From Verrucomicrobiales bacterium (lineage in GTDB: Bacteria > Verrucomicrobiota > Verrucomicrobiia > Verrucomicrobiales > DEV007), in the NCBI GenBank assembly GCA_002698785.1, contig PAAG01000014.1, forward strand, positions 124,001 to 188,000: a stretch of 64,000 nucleotides of DNA. The letters are read 5' to 3'. Shown piece after piece: positions 28,185 to 39,262 of this stretch. The notes under the pieces were generated by a model. That model was not told the DNA's origin, did not search any database, and saw only the letters and a list, made by a program, of their open reading frames with translations. The stretch's first letter is position 1, and the number at the start of each line of letters is the position of its first letter. The position numbers and the translations under genes are program-made.

Positions 28185-28724
28185 ATGAGCGAATCGCCCG
28201 CACAGCCCGATAAACCGGAAGGAGAACCGATCCCGTCGATTCTCCATTCCTTTTACGAGGAGCGCCCATTCCAGTCCTGCACACGTTGCGGAGAGTCCCT
28301 GATCCACTTTGCTGAAGGGTTCCGGATCTCGAAGAACTTCAAGAAAGGCGAGGTGCTCATGGAGTACGCTCTTTGTCTCCCCTGCCTGGACGCAATGCTC
28401 GACGAAGCATCTGAAGAGTCTAAACAACGACTCGCAGAATTTCATGAGGAACGATATCGCGATGTCTCCGGATTCGAGGAATGTGCCCTCTGTGACCGGA
28501 CTCGCGATCAAGTTCGAGGTGAGGAATTCAGTCTCGCAGGCGTATGCCAGGGGGATCGTATGCACGACAGTGCCTTGGTGTGCATTGACTGCATGGAAGC
28601 AATGGCTGAAACCATGTCCGAAGAAACTCGCCGTACGTGGGACAAATTCCGCGAAGAGAATTTCCCCGGTGTTCCTTCCGACTTCGAGCCGTTTCCTTCG
28701 AACCCGGCTCCTCTCTCAATCTGA
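28185..28724 (+). CDS. Hypothetical protein with four CxxC motifs and an internal duplication
   Basis: CTRC, CLPC, CALC, CIDC; the two halves align visually. Confidence 0.8.
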   Translation: MSESPAQPDKPEGEPIPSILHSFYEERPFQSCTRCGESLIHFAEGFRISKNFKKGEVLMEYALCLPCLDAMLDEASEESKQRLAEFHEERYRDVSGFEECALCDRTRDQVRGEEFSLAGVCQGDRMHDSALVCIDCMEAMAETMSEETRRTWDKFREENFPGVPSDFEPFPSNPAPLSI

Positions 28725-28964
28725 TCCGTCAGCCGACGGGTCGACCTCTTCGTCGGCGGGAATGTAAGGGCGCGTCAGAAGTGTGTGGATCCGCCTTTGC
28801 AGTTCTCTGGGTAACGGCCCGTCGTCGGGAGAAGTTCTGACAAGTCTTTTCGCCTCGTCAAGATCACCGGCAGCCATGGCCGCTTCCATTAAGCGAAGTC
28901 GAATTGACCAGTCTTCTGGAGCGTTTTCGAGAGCCAGATAACTCTCCTGAAGTGATATTCTCAT
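28716..28964 (-). CDS. Small TPR-like hypothetical protein
   Basis: 82 aa, ENAPEDWSIRLRLMEAAMAAGDLDEAKRLV TPR-like; overlaps the convergent neighbour by 9 bp. Confidence 0.6.
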   Translation of the reverse strand: MRISLQESYLALENAPEDWSIRLRLMEAAMAAGDLDEAKRLVRTSPDDGPLPRELQRRIHTLLTRPYIPADEEVDPSADGSD

Positions 28965-28985
28965 TGCCAGTTCAAAGAATTTTAC

Positions 28986-29678
28986 TCAATCCGCGATGAG
29001 AAGAATATCCTTGAACTGCACCTTCATAGGGGGCCCAGAGTGCAACTGCAGAGCCAGAATTCCGGAGAGCTCTCGTTCCTCTTCCTGAAGATCCGTGACT
29101 TCTGCCGTCTGGTGGCCATTCAACCATACGGAAATCGTGTTTTCCCTCGCGACGATCTCGTATTCATTCCACTTCCCAGCTTCGTATGAGGATATGGCTT
29201 CCTCCGCTGACTTTTCCAGAGAAGTTGTTTCCAACGAACCATCCGGTTGGACGACCGTATTCTGCCCTCTCGCAGCGAGCATCTTGCGACCGTGCTCATC
29301 ATAAATAGCACCAAGCCACGCGACATCCGGTTGGCTGATATCGACCTGGTATCCCACCGCATGACCATCCTCCAGAACCTGCGATCGCACCTGCACGCCA
29401 CTATTGGCTTTGGGCCCGCCATCAACTCGAAACTTCAGCTTCAATGTAAAATCTCCCAGTTCACCTCCCTGCCAGACTAAGAACTGGTTTTTCGTACACG
29501 GATTCTCTTCTGACGCGGTTGCTGTGATTGCCCCGTCTTCCACAGACCAGTAGGACATATCCGGTGCATCCCAACCACCGAGAGTACTACCATCGAAAAG
29601 TGACTGCGGTTCACCCGCTGACAGAACAAAAATCTGCCCGGAAAGAAGGCAGGCAATGAGCATGGAGGGGAGTTTCAT
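28986..29678 (-). CDS. Secreted DUF1080 (3-keto-disaccharide hydrolase) protein
   Basis: Signal peptide; QSLFDGSTLGGWDAPDMSYWSVEDGAITA...NSGVQVRSQVLEDGHAVGYQVDI. Confidence 0.88.
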   Translation of the reverse strand: MKLPSMLIACLLSGQIFVLSAGEPQSLFDGSTLGGWDAPDMSYWSVEDGAITATASEENPCTKNQFLVWQGGELGDFTLKLKFRVDGGPKANSGVQVRSQVLEDGHAVGYQVDISQPDVAWLGAIYDEHGRKMLAARGQNTVVQPDGSLETTSLEKSAEEAISSYEAGKWNEYEIVARENTISVWLNGHQTAEVTDLQEEERELSGILALQLHSGPPMKVQFKDILLIAD

Positions 29679-29902
29679 GGGACGCAGTTTCCCCAACCCA
29701 ACTTGGATTGTCCATCCCCGTTTTCGCGAACATTACGAAAAAAGCTGCATAACCGACTGCATTCGACCGTCTTGCTCCCAAATTTTCCGCCAAAATTGAA
29801 CCGTTTTAGCGCGAAAGATTCAAATAAATCCGTCGTAGAGACAGAATATTTGAACTATTTGCCTTTCTGGCGATACTTAACCAATATTAAATCTTGCCGA
29901 AG

Positions 29903-31498
29903 ATGCGTTTCCCCGGAATACAAAGAGTTCCCACAGTATTTGCCGCCATTTTCCTGAGTTCCTCTCCGCTAGTCGCGCAGGACATGACGAGTTATGTCGC
30001 GTCTCAGGCCAAGAAAGCAGGAGGTGGAATATCCAATTGGTATGCCGCCCGAAAGAACGTCCCTGTCTGGGATGGCAATCGTCTGGGTGCACTTTCCCAG
30101 TTCATTCAAGCTCTCGACGCCCATGGGCTATCCCCGAGCATGTTCCGCCTTCAGGAATGGGATGCACAGTGGAGAAATCCAAGCACCGATCCCAATCAGC
30201 GCGCTGCCGTAGAAGTCGGAACCACTCAGTTGGCTCTCTACGCGATACAGTCGCTTGCATACGGATTTGTCGATCCCACCACAGTGCACTCCAAGTGGGA
30301 TGAAATTCCGCGCAAATACACCGCCTACCAGTTTCTGGATGGTGCTATCCAACAAACGCCAAACAACTTTGCGGCATACCTTCTTCAGAACGTTCCCCCA
30401 CCCGATTCTCGGTATGCGGAGATGGTGAAGACTCTGGCTCGCTATCGCAAGATCGATTCCCTCGGTGGGTGGCGCAACCTGCCCGCTACAGCTAATCCTG
30501 CGGGTCCTGGCTCTCAGTATCCCGAGCTCACTCTTCTTCGCTCACGCCTACAGGCAGAGGGCGACCTTCCAGCCAGCGCAGGCAAATTCAAAGGCAAGAC
30601 CATCGACAACCGAACAGGAGATGCGATCAAGTCCTTCCAGTTTCGCCATGGGATCCAGCCGGATGGATTCATTGGAAACCAAACGCTGGTCGAATTGAAT
30701 ACACCCACCAAGTCGCGGGTGAATTCTCTGATCATTAATATCGACCGTCTCAGATGGATGCCTCGTGCCTACGAGCAGGCAGAACATATTGAGGTGAATA
30801 TCGCTGAAAGTGCTTTGCGTATGTTTGACCAGCGTCGCCAGATCACCGTGATGGAGGTTATTGTCGGGGTAAAAGGAAAGCACCAGACACCAATTTTCCA
30901 CGGCGACATCAAATACCTCATCTTCCGCCCTTACTGGAATGTCCCACTATCGATCGCCAAGACAGAGATTGTTCCCAAAGCTCTTGGCGATCCGCAGGGC
31001 TATATGAACTCTCACAATTACGAATTGGTCAGGTCTTACGGTGCAGCTCCCAACGACACTCTTCCCATTACTTCAGGAAACCTGCAGGCGGCAGCTTCAG
31101 GCGGGGTGCTCATTCGTCAACGAGCCGGAGCAAACAACTCCCTGGGCCTTGTGAAGTTTATTTTCCCGAACGACAACTCAGTCTATCTTCACGACACCCC
31201 TGACCATAGTCTTTTCCAGGCAGCGGACCGAGATTTCAGCCATGGTTGTGTCAGGGTCTCCCGCCCTGACGAATTAGCAGATTTACTCCTCCAGCGCAAC
31301 GGGGGCTGGAATATCAATAGCGTTCGGACAGCCATGCAGGATGTCAGCAATCCTAACCATAAGGTCGATTTCAGCCGCTCGATGCCCGTGTATCTCGTTT
31401 ATTGGACATCGACTATTATGAGCGACGGCAGAGTCCGATTCGATCAGGACATCTACGGTCACGACAGGATTATGTTGCAGAAGTTTGGGCTGCAGTAG
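29903..31498 (+). CDS. L,D-transpeptidase (YcbB-like) with peptidoglycan-binding domain
   Basis: GDAIKSFQFRHGIQPDGFIGNQTLVELN and HDTPDHSLFQAADRDFSHGCVRVSRPDELADLLL. Confidence 0.93.
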   Translation: MRFPGIQRVPTVFAAIFLSSSPLVAQDMTSYVASQAKKAGGGISNWYAARKNVPVWDGNRLGALSQFIQALDAHGLSPSMFRLQEWDAQWRNPSTDPNQRAAVEVGTTQLALYAIQSLAYGFVDPTTVHSKWDEIPRKYTAYQFLDGAIQQTPNNFAAYLLQNVPPPDSRYAEMVKTLARYRKIDSLGGWRNLPATANPAGPGSQYPELTLLRSRLQAEGDLPASAGKFKGKTIDNRTGDAIKSFQFRHGIQPDGFIGNQTLVELNTPTKSRVNSLIINIDRLRWMPRAYEQAEHIEVNIAESALRMFDQRRQITVMEVIVGVKGKHQTPIFHGDIKYLIFRPYWNVPLSIAKTEIVPKALGDPQGYMNSHNYELVRSYGAAPNDTLPITSGNLQAAASGGVLIRQRAGANNSLGLVKFIFPNDNSVYLHDTPDHSLFQAADRDFSHGCVRVSRPDELADLLLQRNGGWNINSVRTAMQDVSNPNHKVDFSRSMPVYLVYWTSTIMSDGRVRFDQDIYGHDRIMLQKFGLQ

Positions 31499-31513
31499 TT
31501 GGCTACTTCAGCC
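31488..31513. terminator. Hairpin shared by two convergent gene ends
   Basis: GGCTG-c-AGTAG-TTGG-CTACT-t-CAGCC; contains both stop codons. Terminator role is inferred, no U-tract. Confidence 0.5.
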
Positions 31514-33254
31514 GCTTCAGCAAGAGAAGGCGAAAATCCATTACCTCTTTACCAGGGATATCAGTCGCGCGAAGCGTCAACTCTCCCTCCCCTTTCTCCA
31601 GGCTGATGGTGCCGAGCTTCATCGGTTTCCAATCCTGAGTATAACTCTCAACTCGAGGGGCTCGATCTTCTTCTGCTCCGATGAGTGGAGACGGATTAGG
31701 CTCTGAGATTGTTCCGGACAAAGCAGCCCCGTTGAAACTCAACTCCACGGTAGCTCCAACGTCCTCAGGGTCGCAGGTATAATAAATCAGCACTTCAAAT
31801 TCACCACTCTCTGCGACCTCTGCTGTCCAGACAATCCTGTCTTCCTTGCTGGTCCAATTGCCAAAGAAAGAGTCATTCGGAAACTTGTTCGATCTCTCGA
31901 TTCCCCCATGTGGCACGCCGTCACGAGCTGGAATTTGCGTGAAGGCATGGCCGGGATGAGCGATCACAAACGGACGCGTGTCGGTCCCCAGTTCCTTCAC
32001 CATTTCCGCTTTCCACTGGCGCAACTCTTTCGTGAGTTCTGCGTGGAGTTCAGGTTTTTGCTTTCGCACATCCTTCCCCTGCCCAGGATCTTTCTCCATG
32101 TCGTAGAGCCCACCCTCATTTCCGATCCGATACTTTGCCGTCCTGACCGATGCTTTGTTCTTCCACGCAGAGAAGACCTTTCGGTTTTGAAGTTCATTTG
32201 CAGGTGTTTCACCGAGTAGAACCGAGCTAAGGTCTTTCCCATCGAGGGGTTTCCTCGGCTCAAACGAAACACCCGCCATCGATGCCAAGGTTGGCATCAA
32301 ATCGATAGCGGAACCGAGAGTTTCGATTCGTGTAGCAGGAGCAATTTTTCCAGGCCACCGAATGATCATCGGGCTTCGAACGCCCCCTTCGTCGGTGGAA
32401 CCTTTTCGCCCTTTCATCCCGCCATTCCAGCGCCATCCATTTGGACCATTGTCACAGAAATAGATCACGATGGTATCCTCTGTCAGGTCGAGTGCATTCA
32501 GCTTCTCGAGAACACGCCCTACATTCCAGTCAATATTTTCACACATCGCAAGAGCACACCGGAGATGTAAGTCTTCCTCTTTCTCAGGATCCCGGTGATG
32601 CATAGCCAGGTCCTTGTCTTTGAACTTATTCCAGAATCTATCCGGAACCTGCATGGGCGAATGCGGAGTGTTGTATGGCAGGTAAACAAAGAACGGTTTT
32701 TCTTTGTTCTCTTCAATGAAATTCATCGCGCGATTTGTGAAGTCATCGACCACAAATCCATCCCCTGTCACAATCTCCCCATTGTGCTCCAGCATGGGAC
32801 TGAAATAATCCCCCCAGTGTCCCGAGCAGAATCCATAAAAATCGTCAAATCCACGGCCGTTCGGATGATACGGAAACTGCATTCCATTATGCCATTTTCC
32901 GTAAGCGCCAGTCGCATACCCCGCCGAACGGAATACATCTCCGATCGTCAATTCATCCTGATCAAGCCGTTCCCCACCTGCCGAAGTAGAATAGACGCCT
33001 CCCCTCTGATGATACCGTCCAGTAAGAAACTCTGCCCGGGTGGGAGAGCAGACAGGACAAACATAAAATCGATCAAAGCTTGCCCCTTCCGCTGCCAACT
33101 GGTCGATATTCGGGGTCGACAGATTGCTGTTTCCGTTCAATGACAAGTCTCCCCATCCTTGGTCATCTGTCAGAATGACGACTACGTTCGGCTGCCGCGC
33201 GGAAAGAAGAAGAGGCAAGCAAAGAAGGCTCAGGAATAATGCAGGGAGTTTCAT
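31503..33254 (-). CDS. Cys-type sulfatase (arylsulfatase family) with C-terminal accessory domain
   Basis: NVVVILTDDQGWGDL; formylglycine motif CSPTRAEFLTGR; signal peptide. Confidence 0.95.
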   Translation of the reverse strand: MKLPALFLSLLCLPLLLSARQPNVVVILTDDQGWGDLSLNGNSNLSTPNIDQLAAEGASFDRFYVCPVCSPTRAEFLTGRYHQRGGVYSTSAGGERLDQDELTIGDVFRSAGYATGAYGKWHNGMQFPYHPNGRGFDDFYGFCSGHWGDYFSPMLEHNGEIVTGDGFVVDDFTNRAMNFIEENKEKPFFVYLPYNTPHSPMQVPDRFWNKFKDKDLAMHHRDPEKEEDLHLRCALAMCENIDWNVGRVLEKLNALDLTEDTIVIYFCDNGPNGWRWNGGMKGRKGSTDEGGVRSPMIIRWPGKIAPATRIETLGSAIDLMPTLASMAGVSFEPRKPLDGKDLSSVLLGETPANELQNRKVFSAWKNKASVRTAKYRIGNEGGLYDMEKDPGQGKDVRKQKPELHAELTKELRQWKAEMVKELGTDTRPFVIAHPGHAFTQIPARDGVPHGGIERSNKFPNDSFFGNWTSKEDRIVWTAEVAESGEFEVLIYYTCDPEDVGATVELSFNGAALSGTISEPNPSPLIGAEEDRAPRVESYTQDWKPMKLGTISLEKGEGELTLRATDIPGKEVMDFRLLLLKRLK

Positions 33255-33323
33255 CGTGGAGACGCTAGCATTTCGCTCTCAAAGCAGCAATTCGAGAACG
33301 AAGAAGATGGATCTCAATTTCCC

Positions 33324-33812
33324 CTAGGCGCCGCCGAGCATCTGACGGTAAATCTGTGCGTTAGCTTCCGAGAAGCAGCAGAAGGTTATGTCCAAATCAC
33401 TATCATGCCCTGAACAAACATCGACCGCGATCTGTGTCGCAGGCTCAATCGGATACCCGTAGATTCCGGTGCTGATGCACGGAAACGCAATGGATTCCAG
33501 ATTGTTCTCTACAGCAAGATTCAGCGAATTTCGATAACAGGAAGCAAGCAATTCCGGCTCGCCATGGTCTCCCCCCTGCCAGACTGGCCCCACCGTGTGT
33601 ATCACATGTTTCGCGGCCAAATTGTATCCCTTGGTGATTTTCGCTTCACCGGTATGGCAGCCACCAAGTAGTCTGCATTCATGGACCAACTCTGGTCCCG
33701 CTGCACGATGGATTGCACCATCCACGCCCCCACCTCCCAGCAAACTTGAGTTTGCCGCGTTTACGACCGCGTCGCACTCCAAGTCTGTGATGTCACCTTT
33801 TACTACCCTCAT
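33324..33812 (-). CDS. Macro domain protein (ADP-ribose/O-acetyl-ADP-ribose hydrolase type)
   Basis: [42 protein letters not shown]. Confidence 0.95.
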   Translation of the reverse strand: MRVVKGDITDLECDAVVNAANSSLLGGGGVDGAIHRAAGPELVHECRLLGGCHTGEAKITKGYNLAAKHVIHTVGPVWQGGDHGEPELLASCYRNSLNLAVENNLESIAFPCISTGIYGYPIEPATQIAVDVCSGHDSDLDITFCCFSEANAQIYRQMLGGA

Positions 33813-33825
33813 ATGATGCGATGAA

Positions 33826-36800
33826 CTAAATCGACAAGGTCTTTAAGTATGCCAGAAGGTCATTCCATTCTTGAATCGATAGGTAATCAACAACCCCGTC
33901 CGGCATCAATGATTCCTTCAGTTCTCTCTCCGAAGAAACTTCGTCCTTTTCAAGCGTCACAATATTGGCTGCAGCATCTCGCAGCACGACTTCCTCGTCG
34001 TTCTCCCACTCAACCAGCCCTTTCCAGCGCCGACCATCTTCTAGAGTGATCGACCGAGCAATGAATTGCGGGTGGACCTCTTTGCTTGGATTGCGAATCG
34101 ATTCCAAAAGCGAATGGAGGTCCTTTTTTGTCTCTCCATGCAAGAGGCTCGGTCCCACTCCCGGTCCCTCGCCATTTACATTATGACAGGCTGCACAGCC
34201 CAGGGAGCTGAACAGCCGCTTACCAGATCCCTCCTGTCCCACGCCGGGAGATAGCAACTTTGCGAGTTCCGCGCTAGAAAGTTCTGATATGCCTCCCTCT
34301 TCGTCACCTGCGTCGTGTTCCCTTTCGCTGTACCAGCCTTTTGCATCCTCCCAGATTTGTTTTCGGGTTCCCTCTCCCTTCGCAAGCTTCTCCCACTCCT
34401 CGTCAATCTGTTCACGAGCTTTCGACGGCTCTTTCATCTTTGCCCTGATGTCTAGTAGCATTTGAAAAGCAAGACTGCTCCTCTCGGGATTGGAGCTTTT
34501 TGACTGGGAGATCAACCAACCAATGTCATCCTCTCGTGGCACGTCGAGCCAATTTTTGTAAAGCAGGTTCAAGGTCTTTTCAGAAACACCTAGATTGACC
34601 GCCTCTGCCACACTACCAAACAGGTCTCTGACAGATGCCTCTGGTTGCATCCCGCATAACAATGCGAGCGCACGGACGCGGAGATCTGGATCTCGGGCAT
34701 CACCATCCCACACTCGACTGAGCCAGGGGCTGGCCTGTGCGGGAACGTCCAGCCCGACCAGATGGGAAACCGCGAAACTCTCGAGTTCCACACTGCTCGA
34801 TCCCAGCTCCACAAGCAGTTCAGCATCATTCAACGGGATCTCGGCGTCCACCATCAAGTCGAGCAGAGAAATCCTGTTTACGCGTTTATCCAGGAGGCTG
34901 GCTCGGAAAACCGCATCGATTAGAGGTGTGGCTTCCCACGGTGTCTTCCCGCCGGATGGCTCATAATAAAGCGCAGAAAGAGCATCGAAAGCGAGGCTCC
35001 GAAACTCCGGCGAATTCGTTTGCTCAAGTCGGAGCACAATTCCCTCGACGGCACGTGGTTTATGAAACTGTGTCAGGATCCGAAACGCAGTAGGCCAGAG
35101 TTTTTCATCACCCTCATTGTCCAACACATCGAAGCAGACCTCCATTGCATTCCTCTCAATAAGGAAGGAGGTCGCAGACACTGAAAGAAGCGGATCACTC
35201 TCTGACGCCAATTCGAGTGCCAACCGGTCCATACCCGGCAAAAGAGTCCGACTTCTCAGAATCGCTGCAATGATTCGACTCGTGACATATGGGGATTTCT
35301 CCTGCGAAATTTTTCCGAAGATCGCATGATTCTCCGAATCAGAAAAATCTGCCAACGTCAGGAATGCAGAGGCCCTTACTTCAGGAACTTCAGATTGAGT
35401 GAGCGCAGCGACAGCTTCAAAACCGTGTTTGCTACCAATCAGTTCAGCAGTCGCCAGCAACGCCCGAATTTCCTCTACCGAAGCATCCCTATTCGCTATT
35501 GCGTCAAAAACTGCGGTTTCAGGGAACCGGCGCCGTCTCAGTATTTCTACCGAAGCTTCCCTACGAACAGAGCTGCTGTCATGAGATAGAAGAGGAATTA
35601 GCCCATCATTCGAAACTCGATCCAAATCGACAGTTTCCTGAGATGACCCTTCGGAGAAATGCCAGATTTCTCCAGGCTTTCCCCCTTTTCCACACATCGC
35701 CCAGAGCTGGCCTTCGAAGCTCGTACAAGCGGCAGCTGCATCTTTCAAACTGAGTCTTTTGGATTCGGATTCCCCCGCCAAAATATCGTATCGCGATATT
35801 CGGCTGTTGCTCGCGATCCAAACAAACTGTTCCCCGAATCCCGCCCCTACGACTTTTTCGCCCGGCGCCAATCGCAGAACAGGCTGAATCCGATCCCAAT
35901 CTGGCACTGACATGGGGGGCAGATTGAAGAGCTGACCGGCTTCCGACTCTTCCCCTATCACAACAAGAAATCCCCCACCTGCTGTCGGGAGAAAATTCTC
36001 AAAATCCCGCTCTGACCGCATCACTATTGTCATGCCGGAACCATCTCGACGAAATCGAACGATTCCATGACGAGGAAATCGCAATTCATGCCCCCAGGAG
36101 CAATAGCCCTTTTCCTCACCAAGCGATTCTACTTCGGCATAGATCCATCCATCATTGCCAAAATGTAAGCCGTCGAACCGGACATCCAGATCATTGCCAT
36201 CCTCAGCAACACAGACCAGCCCATGAACAAACTTCTCGTCTGCCGCACCATCCCGGTTAGTATCGCGATAGGCCGTCAGTCGAAAGTCCTCCAACACATA
36301 GAGCCACTCCCCATCCCAAGCTGCTCCCGTAAATTCATCCAGATTTTCCAGGAAAGTTACGACCTCAATCTCATCTTCTTTTGAATATCTAACCGAGAAA
36401 ATACTTCGTTCGTTTTCCGCGTTCTCGGTGAGAACAAAAGCACCCCCCTTTGCCGTCGCGATCATCTGGACACCTCTTTCACCCTCAGGTAACTCAGCTT
36501 TCAGCCGATGGGGATACCCTCCCGACACTTCGGTGTCACTCTCTTCAGGTGCGTTGCTTTCGAGGTCCTGAACTTTCGCCCCTGCAACCTCTCTCAAAGC
36601 AGCAGGCACCTCATCAAGCGACCGGTAGGCAGCAAACTCGCGAATCCCGACTGCTACCCCATTCGCAGTGAATGGCACATTCAGTCGGAGCTTCGACACC
36701 TTGGTGGACGGAATTGCAATGAGATCAACTTTTCGTAAACTGCTGTCTTGTTTTTCAGCCAGTAGTTTCCAGATATTTTCACCTTCGGCTACCTCAATCG

Positions 36801-37860
36801 AGTAAGTGGCAGGGGCCACACCATCCCAAACGAAAGCCAGGAACTCCACTTGAGTTGCAACCGGAAGCCTCACCGACCAACTTGCAGGTCCTGGACGCGA
36901 TGCTCGCCAGTAGGTCGCACTGTCCCCATCCACGGCATGGGAAGGCGGATTGGCCGGAATATCTGAAGAGACCGCATCGGCACTTCCTGAAAGCGCAGCA
37001 TTTCTCCCGACCTGAGGGAGTTTTGATCCTACTTCAGTCAGGGTGAGTCCCTTGAGTGACTCGTCTGGAGTCACGAGTTCGAAGCTTTCCTCGGAGAGAT
37101 CATCTAGAGCCCAGAGAAATCCTCGGGCAACCATATCGAGCCACTCTGTCTGCTGCATCGTTGCGATGTCATTTCCGATCGTGGTGGAAAACACTCTCGC
37201 TTGCTCTGGACCGTACAGATGTGACCATGATGTCAGATGGACGGACCCATCCCTGGGTGAAGGAGAAGAAGTAAGTCTCGTGATACCGGGCTCCTCTTTT
37301 TCGATACGATAGAGCTGCCCGCCTACCGCAGTCCATTCATCGATGCCCTCGACAATTGGATTATCCGAGGACTCTATTCCTACCCCAAAGGAATGCTCTG
37401 TATCGTGCTCGCGAGACTCTGCTCCACAGAACCGCGTCCAACGATCATCCTCGATTCGAAATGACTGAAGCGTTCCGTGAATCAATACAGCTGGGGTTCC
37501 TTTCTGGTGAGGAGACAAAATATTATCAATGTAGTCTCCATCTGAAACCCGGGGAAAACAGTAGTCGTGAACGACGATGTCGTATCCATCCGCCCAACCC
37601 GACTCCTCAAAAATCGGGATTTTCTCATCACTTTCACCAAGCCCCTGAAGACGAACCTTCCACTCAATCTTCCTCTTCACTCGTTCCCGTATCCCGGTAA
37701 CGATGACTTCCTTCCGCCTCTCGTAATCGTGGGAACATCCCCCCGTGATCAAAAGGGCCTGTATTGCTGAAGTTCCCTCTTCCTCTGCAACTACCGTCCG
37801 AGTGACCACAATACCTGCCAAAACCACCAGAAAGAAATACAGAGGTCTCGCGCGATCCAT
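33826..37860 (-). CDS. ThuA-domain plus PVC-type dehydrogenase plus HEAT plus cytochrome c protein
   Basis: [23 protein letters not shown] (ThuA), [18 protein letters not shown], heme motif CAACH ([21 protein letters not shown]); start moved to 37860 ([25 protein letters not shown]). Confidence 0.88.
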   Translation of the reverse strand: MDRARPLYFFLVVLAGIVVTRTVVAEEEGTSAIQALLITGGCSHDYERRKEVIVTGIRERVKRKIEWKVRLQGLGESDEKIPIFEESGWADGYDIVVHDYCFPRVSDGDYIDNILSPHQKGTPAVLIHGTLQSFRIEDDRWTRFCGAESREHDTEHSFGVGIESSDNPIVEGIDEWTAVGGQLYRIEKEEPGITRLTSSPSPRDGSVHLTSWSHLYGPEQARVFSTTIGNDIATMQQTEWLDMVARGFLWALDDLSEESFELVTPDESLKGLTLTEVGSKLPQVGRNAALSGSADAVSSDIPANPPSHAVDGDSATYWRASRPGPASWSVRLPVATQVEFLAFVWDGVAPATYSIEVAEGENIWKLLAEKQDSSLRKVDLIAIPSTKVSKLRLNVPFTANGVAVGIREFAAYRSLDEVPAALREVAGAKVQDLESNAPEESDTEVSGGYPHRLKAELPEGERGVQMIATAKGGAFVLTENAENERSIFSVRYSKEDEIEVVTFLENLDEFTGAAWDGEWLYVLEDFRLTAYRDTNRDGAADEKFVHGLVCVAEDGNDLDVRFDGLHFGNDGWIYAEVESLGEEKGYCSWGHELRFPRHGIVRFRRDGSGMTIVMRSERDFENFLPTAGGGFLVVIGEESEAGQLFNLPPMSVPDWDRIQPVLRLAPGEKVVGAGFGEQFVWIASNSRISRYDILAGESESKRLSLKDAAAACTSFEGQLWAMCGKGGKPGEIWHFSEGSSQETVDLDRVSNDGLIPLLSHDSSSVRREASVEILRRRRFPETAVFDAIANRDASVEEIRALLATAELIGSKHGFEAVAALTQSEVPEVRASAFLTLADFSDSENHAIFGKISQEKSPYVTSRIIAAILRSRTLLPGMDRLALELASESDPLLSVSATSFLIERNAMEVCFDVLDNEGDEKLWPTAFRILTQFHKPRAVEGIVLRLEQTNSPEFRSLAFDALSALYYEPSGGKTPWEATPLIDAVFRASLLDKRVNRISLLDLMVDAEIPLNDAELLVELGSSSVELESFAVSHLVGLDVPAQASPWLSRVWDGDARDPDLRVRALALLCGMQPEASVRDLFGSVAEAVNLGVSEKTLNLLYKNWLDVPREDDIGWLISQSKSSNPERSSLAFQMLLDIRAKMKEPSKAREQIDEEWEKLAKGEGTRKQIWEDAKGWYSEREHDAGDEEGGISELSSAELAKLLSPGVGQEGSGKRLFSSLGCAACHNVNGEGPGVGPSLLHGETKKDLHSLLESIRNPSKEVHPQFIARSITLEDGRRWKGLVEWENDEEVVLRDAAANIVTLEKDEVSSERELKESLMPDGVVDYLSIQEWNDLLAYLKTLSI

Positions 37861-37942
37861 AGAGTAGCAGTGCGATACCAAACCGGTATCCCGCCTCTCC
37901 TGCAACTGATTTCGGACAGCCAAACGCCTCGCCCGACGGGAA

Positions 37943-39226
37943 TCAGGCCGCAGCGACGACATCGCTATCTTCCGACTCAACAAGGTAGCCGTAAGAAAGC
38001 TCATCCGGGAGTTCGCAAATCTCCCTCACCGCATCGAACAACTCATCAAATTCGTCGATGAAAATATTCCCCACGAGAAGATCTGTCAGTGTTGGTCTAA
38101 GCTCAGGATGACGCTTAACAAGCTTCCCGAAACTGAATTCGGGATGATAGAAGGCATAGACGATCTTCCGCATTCTCTCGATCGAGATGCAGACATCTTT
38201 TCCATACTGCGTAAACTGGCCTGCAGAGGTGTCACCCTTTTCTAGTGCCATGTCGATCGCATCCGCAGCAAGTTCGCCTGTTTTCAGTGCCAGGAAAACA
38301 CCGGAAGAGAATACAGGATCCAGGAAGGCAAAAGCATCACCAACGAGGAGCACGCCGTCGGCTGCGCAGAAATTCGAGCGATAACTGTATTCACCTGTGA
38401 CCCAGAACTCACCGACTTGTTTTCCGGGCTCAAGGTGCTCGCGAATCCACTCGTTCTCTTGGATCTCTCTTTCGAAAATCTCCGCCGGGTCTCGAGTATC
38501 CCGATAGAGATAATCCCGATCTGCCACGACTCCTACGCTGACGCGGTTGTCCCGCATCGGAATGTACCAGAACCACCCTTTGTCAGGGATGTAAGCCACG
38601 GTCGTTGATCCCGCATCCAAACCCGGATCGCGCATGGCGCTCTCATAGTAAGTCCAGATGGCAATCTTCTTGAGTTCTGGATCTCGATTCCTCCACTTGT
38701 TTTTCGCAGCGACCACACAATCACGACCGGAAGCATCGACCACCATCTTCGCATGTCGATTTGTTCGCACGCCATTCTGATTCTCGGAAACCACACCAAT
38801 AACGGTGCCATTCTCGTCTCGAATAACATCGATAACTTTCTCTTCCTCAACAAGCTCGGCCCCATTTTTCAGCGCCTTATCGACTAGCATCTGGTCGAAC
38901 TGGCTTCGCTCTACTTGCCACGTGACGGCAGACGGATGCTCATCGTGTTCGAAGAAATAAAAGGGCTTGGAGACCATCCCATCTGTTGAAACGAACTGGA
39001 CACTATGCTTTTGCTGGAATCCGATCTCATCCATCTGAGCAGTCAGCCCCAAACGATCGAGGGTGAACCAACAAAACGGCATCATCGATTCTCCAATGTG
39101 ATACCGAGGAAATTTCTCTTTCTCAAGGACCAGAACACTTCGCCCTTTCTCAGCCAATAGAGCGGCAGTGGTTGAACCAGCAGGGCCCGCTCCGATCACA
39201 ATCACGTCTAATTCGTCTGAATTCAT
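37943..39226 (-). CDS. FAD-dependent oxidoreductase, flavin-halogenase/geranylgeranyl-reductase-like
   Basis: GxGxxG VIVIGAGPAGSTTAALLAEKG, GESMMPF, WFWYIP (WxWxIP), FLDPVFSSGVFLAL. Confidence 0.87.
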   Translation of the reverse strand: MNSDELDVIVIGAGPAGSTTAALLAEKGRSVLVLEKEKFPRYHIGESMMPFCWFTLDRLGLTAQMDEIGFQQKHSVQFVSTDGMVSKPFYFFEHDEHPSAVTWQVERSQFDQMLVDKALKNGAELVEEEKVIDVIRDENGTVIGVVSENQNGVRTNRHAKMVVDASGRDCVVAAKNKWRNRDPELKKIAIWTYYESAMRDPGLDAGSTTVAYIPDKGWFWYIPMRDNRVSVGVVADRDYLYRDTRDPAEIFEREIQENEWIREHLEPGKQVGEFWVTGEYSYRSNFCAADGVLLVGDAFAFLDPVFSSGVFLALKTGELAADAIDMALEKGDTSAGQFTQYGKDVCISIERMRKIVYAFYHPEFSFGKLVKRHPELRPTLTDLLVGNIFIDEFDELFDAVREICELPDELSYGYLVESEDSDVVAAA

Positions 39227-39262
39227 GGTACAGCAATTGATTGAAATCAGGTCAATACCTGA

